A DNA stretch of 8,297 nt, taken from contig NZ_JBHWOO010000199.1 in assembly GCF_043424415.1 (NCBI RefSeq), forward strand, positions 1 to 8,297. Direction: 5' to 3'. A model generated the notes under the pieces. That model did not search any database. It saw only the letters and a program-made list of their open reading frames with translations, and had not been told where the DNA came from. Shown here piece by piece: positions 6,317 to 8,297 of the stretch (position 1 is the stretch's first letter; each line of letters begins with the position of its first letter). The translations under genes and the position numbers were made by a program. Origin of the DNA: Luteococcus sp043424415 (GTDB lineage: Bacteria > Actinomycetota > Actinomycetes > Propionibacteriales > Propionibacteriaceae).

Positions 6317-7100
6317 GTAGCGATCACGAGGGCTGAGCGGACGATGGCGGTGATTCGCCAGGGGTCGAGGGTGACCTTCTGGAGGGCCTTGAAGCGTTTG
6401 AGGATGGCGTTGGCTCGTTCGGCTGGGGCGCGGAGTTGGGGTGATGAGTCGGTTGCGGGCGACGGTGTCGGGTGCCAGGCCGTGGCCCTTGATGGGGTGG
6501 AGGATGCCGATTCCTGCGCCTTGGTAGCCCTTGTCGGTGAGTGTCTTCAGGCCCTTGGGCTGCGGCTGGGTAGAGCGCGGGGAGGACGTGTTGTCGGGCG
6601 GCGGTGAGGTCGTGGGTCGCGCCCGGGGATACCGGGGAGGTCCAGATCGGGAAACCTGTGTGGTCGGTGAGGACCTGGGTGTTGCCGCCGTGGCGGTGGT
6701 GTTTTCCCGAGTACCACGCATCGGTGGTTTTCCCTTTATCGGTAGGGATGTGGACGGCGTTGGTAGCGATCAGGGTGCCGTCGAGGCAGACGAACGCCGC
6801 GCCGTGGGCATGTTGTTCGTCGAGGACCTCGTGCAGGTCGGGTGCCTGGTCGGCGACCACGTCGAGAGCTTCGTGGAGGTAGCGGTAGCAGGTGGCCTGG
6901 GACAGGCCGTGGTCGCGTGCCAGGCGGTGGATCGCGGTGGCGTCGAGCATCCAGCGACAGAACATGACCGCTTGGGTCCAGCAGGACTTGGCGCGCTGCC
7001 ATGGGCGCCGGCCATGTCGGCGTCGGTGGGCCGACAGCCACTCGGAGATGCGCCGCACGATGGTGTCGGGAAGGTCAAGAGTGGCACGATAAGACAGCAT
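6295..7100 (-). pseudogene. IS5-family DDE transposase, two frameshifts
   Basis: Read from ATG 7100 on the minus strand (MLSYRATLDLPDTIVRRI). A helix-turn-helix-like region (AIHRLARDHGLSQATCYRYL, about 56-75) is followed by the first catalytic Asp, D107 in VCLDGT, then HHRHGGN and SPVSPGATHD, typical of IS5-type DDE transposases. Near 6551-6561 sense shifts to a second frame, which carries the second Asp in LTDKGYQGAGIG and continues to RNRLIT. At the GGGG run 6438-6441 it shifts again to a third frame carrying the catalytic Glu in LRAPAERANAILKRFK and ending THMRGAW at TGA 6297-6295. Both shifts are consistent with one extra base. A programmed shift could explain one, as some IS5 subgroups use them, but not both. 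The reconstructed protein would be about 268 residues. As sequenced it is inactive, so the element would need a transposase supplied in trans. Confidence 0.8.
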
Positions 7101-7200
7101 GCGGGCTCGGTTCTGATACGGGGACGGTGTCTTGGCAGAAACCGATCCTGCACCACCCGACCCGCATGCACCCACCCGAGTCGGCCATCACCCCTTGCCA

Positions 7201-7220
7201 GAGCATCACTGCCGATGCTC
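7201..7220. other. Subterminal hairpin in the IS end
   Basis: GAGCATC and GATGCTC form a perfect 7-bp stem around a 6-base loop (ACTGCC), 27 bases inside the IS tip and upstream of the transposase. There is no T-run on either strand, so it is not a standard terminator. Known IS elements use such palindromes to stop outside transcripts from expressing transposase, or as transposase-binding sites; either role is inferred here. Confidence 0.5.
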
Positions 7221-7673
7221 TACAGGCAGCCCTGGCGAGAAAACCTCAGTGCTGAACCGTCTCTTGTGCCCGAGCTGGCCGTAGCTGACTGCACTGTGTC
7301 TGTCCGGTTCTGGCGTGACCTGCTGGGCTTCGAGGTGCTCTACGACAGACCCGAGGAGGGCTTCGCCTACCTCGCCCTAGGTGACGCCCACCTGATACTC
7401 GACCAAGCCGACATCGGCAGGACGTGGCGAACGGCGCCCTTCGATCCGCCCTTGGGGCGCGGGATCAACTTCCAGATCTCGGTGCCCGATGTTGCCGTGC
7501 AACTCAGGCAACTCAGCGAGGTGGGCTGGCCACTGTTCATGGAGCCGGAGGAGAAGTGGTACCGCATTAGCCCGAGCGAGGAGGCCGGGGTTCGCCAGTT
7601 CCTCGTGCAGGACCCCGACGGCTACCTAGTGCGACTCCAGATGTCCTTGGGGCACCGAACGTTGGAGCAGTAA
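7215..7673 (+). CDS. Glyoxalase/bleomycin-resistance (VOC) family protein, N terminus hybrid with the IS
   Basis: The 152-residue frame carries a near-complete VOC-fold protein of the bleomycin-resistance/glyoxalase type: LVPELAVADCTVSVRFWRD at the start of the first beta-alpha-beta-beta-beta unit, LLGFEVLY, FAYLALGDAHLILDQ, RGINFQISVPDV opening the second unit, WPLFMEP, and FLVQDPDGYLVRLQ at the end. Proteins of this type bind bleomycin-like drugs or act on small metabolites; without charged-ligand evidence the substrate is unknown. The first 11 residues (MLYRQPWRENL) are IS-derived, and there is no good ribosome site before ATG 7215. A GTG at 7266 (VPELAVAD) would start exactly at the conserved region and is a plausible alternative. 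The native start and promoter appear to have been lost at the IS junction. The stop TAA 7671-7673 faces the next gene across 35 bases with no clear terminator. Confidence 0.8.
   Translation: MLYRQPWRENLSAEPSLVPELAVADCTVSVRFWRDLLGFEVLYDRPEEGFAYLALGDAHLILDQADIGRTWRTAPFDPPLGRGINFQISVPDVAVQLRQLSEVGWPLFMEPEEKWYRISPSEEAGVRQFLVQDPDGYLVRLQMSLGHRTLEQ
7231..7247 (-). repeat. Terminal inverted repeat of the IS (right end)
   Basis: Read on the minus strand this is GAGGTTTTCTCGCCAGG, matching the other end at 16 of 17 positions. It is the end nearest the transposase start and now forms part of the sequence ahead of the VOC-family gene. Confidence 0.85.
7248..7250 (+). repeat. Candidate target-site duplication AGT (right copy)
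   Basis: Partner of the AGT at 6283-6285. If genuine, the IS inserted into an already joined helicase/VOC junction; if chance, the IS itself may mark the deletion joint. Confidence 0.45.
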
Positions 7674-7708
7674 CCCAACGCGGCAGAGGAGTGAGCTGCT
7701 AACAGCGC

Positions 7709-8098
7709 TCAGGCCGTCTCGGGAGACAACTCGGCTGCGGGTAGCGGGTAGGTCCACCGGGCCGTGAGATCGACGGGTTCGGCTCCAGGGTCGAGGTCGC
7801 CGGCGAGGGGGCTGACGATGACCTCATGGCGGTTGAGTTCCTTGATGCCGACGCGCATGTTTCGACCGTCGCGGGTGAGTTCGTAGGTCTGGGCGAGCAG
7901 CGTGAGGCCGATGGACTCGAGGGTGTGCTCGGCGTCAACGAGGTCGCCAGCCGGTCCGGCCGGTCGGTGCAACAGGTCGAAGGGGACGAAGTCTCCGTCG
8001 TCGGTCATGGCGATGTATCCGACGAGCTCATTGTCGCTCACTCGCACATGGTCGAAGACAGCATCGGATGTCAGGTCCAAGGGTAACGACGAGGTCAT
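7709..8098 (-). CDS. Uncharacterised small actinobacterial protein
   Basis: A 129-residue acidic protein without signal peptide or membrane segment. Patterns visible are FDHVRVSDNELVGYIAMTDDGDFVPFDLL near residues 15-45 and LLAQTYELTRDGRNMRVGIKELNRHEVIVS in the second half, probably strand-rich. I recall similar short hypothetical proteins in actinobacteria but no function. ATG 8098 is chosen because the family-like sequence begins there; the frame is open up to GTG 8179, and ATG 8140, with GAGGG about 10 bases upstream, is an alternative start. It is convergent with the VOC-family gene. A 10-bp perfect palindrome CGACGCGTCG (8186-8195) lies upstream and could be an operator. Confidence 0.65.
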   Translation of the reverse strand: MTSSLPLDLTSDAVFDHVRVSDNELVGYIAMTDDGDFVPFDLLHRPAGPAGDLVDAEHTLESIGLTLLAQTYELTRDGRNMRVGIKELNRHEVIVSPLAGDLDPGAEPVDLTARWTYPLPAAELSPETA

Positions 8099-8220
8099 GA
8101 GCACGACGTTACGGGACTGCGAGCGTGCTGGTCCTTCCATTTCGACCAAACCCTCAATTCGGCATGAGAGCAATGTCACGCACTTCGACGCGTCGTGAGA
8201 ACTGTCCCTACTGACTCAAG

Positions 8221-8271
8221 GCGCCTTCGGCGCGGGCGGGTCGCCCGGGCCGGGCCCCGCGCCCGGGGCCC
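8221..8271. repeat. GC-rich cluster of three small hairpins
   Basis: Three consecutive inverted repeats: GCGCC/GGCGC (8221-8233), GGGCG/CGCCC (8234-8246) and GGGCCCC/GGGGCCC (8252-8271), in almost pure G/C sequence that runs on into GCTTCGGTCGCTTCGCTCC near the window end. It may be a terminator-like or intergenic repeat element between the upstream side of the small minus-strand gene and whatever follows. No T-run is present. Frames through it give only Pro/Gly/Ala/Arg-rich strings, which I do not treat as coding. Confidence 0.5.
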
Positions 8272-8297
8272 CGCGCTTCGGTCGCTTCGCTCCACGG

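Larger units (their letters stand above)
6286..7247 (-). mobile_element. IS5-like insertion sequence, 962 bp
   Basis: Boundaries come from matching terminal inverted repeats: the left end begins GAGGTTTTCTCACCAGG and the right end, read on the minus strand, begins GAGGTTTTCTCGCCAGG (16 of 17 identical). The bases directly outside both ends are AGT, a candidate 3-bp target duplication, as in several IS5-family subgroups. Length and a single DDE transposase with an N-terminal helix-turn-helix and an HHRHGGN/PGATHD core fit the IS5 family. The transposase runs opposite to the helicase. The assignment to a subgroup is not certain. It cuts the helicase on one side and abuts a VOC-family gene on the other. 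Confidence 0.85.

Noticed and set aside
6286..7247. The idea that the IS simply interrupts one helicase gene that resumes on the right.
   Set aside because: No helicase motifs IV-VI or DUF1998-like sequence occur after 7250, and the joined frame stops within 11 codons.
6531..7673. A 380-codon plus-strand open frame that includes the VOC-family gene.
   Set aside because: Everything before about 7215 is the antisense of the transposase; only the last part shows VOC-family patterns.
8212..8297. Minus-strand C-terminal coding sequence ending TGA or TAG at the right edge.
   Set aside because: Two frames are open but both give only low-complexity Pro/Gly/Ala/Arg strings over hairpin DNA.
1..8297. 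CRISPR array, tRNA/rRNA genes, integrase or DNA methyltransferase.
   Set aside because: No regularly spaced repeats, no cloverleaf-like sequence and no integrase or methyltransferase motifs were found on reading both strands.

Overview
The window is high-GC DNA with the codon bias, short intergenic gaps and gene content of an actinobacterium (Actinomycetota). The order is not certain; a propionibacterium-like or related host would fit. Nothing in the sequence names a species. It reads as a damaged accessory island between ordinary chromosomal genes.

Left flank (1-385): the 3' end of a ribokinase-type PfkB sugar kinase. It is followed on the opposite strand by a C-terminal stub of an alpha/beta hydrolase whose upstream part is missing. 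The stub probably marks the left edge of inserted DNA.

Central module (about 385-6285), all on the plus strand and tightly packed: an EcsC-family protein (505-1560); two adjacent reading frames (1626-2987 and 2911-4677) that look like one roughly 1,016-residue protein split by a one-base frameshift near 2923; and the N-terminal 534 residues of a large superfamily 2 helicase (from 4685). The helicase carries motifs and a cysteine cluster like the very large DUF1998-type helicases of Druantia (DruE) and Dpd (DpdJ) clusters. A large uncharacterised protein followed by such a helicase recalls Druantia type III (DruH-DruE). Here it is preceded by an EcsC-family gene, a possible membrane-acting component. 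I infer a decayed anti-phage or DNA-modification-related system. This is motif recognition from memory, not a database result.

The helicase is cut at 6285 by a 962-bp IS5-like insertion sequence (6286-7247) with good terminal inverted repeats and a 3-bp AGT flanking match. Its transposase, on the minus strand, is itself broken: the three DDE residues lie in three reading frames. Removing the IS in silicо does not restore the helicase, because the joined frame stops after 11 more residues inside a different gene. The distal helicase and anything downstream were therefore lost by deletion, not merely interrupted.

Right flank (7248-8297): a glyoxalase/bleomycin-resistance-like VOC protein whose present N terminus is supplied by the IS end, a convergent small uncharacterised actinobacterial protein, and an extremely GC-rich cluster of small hairpins at the window edge. 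No tRNA, rRNA, CRISPR array, integrase or attachment site was recognised.
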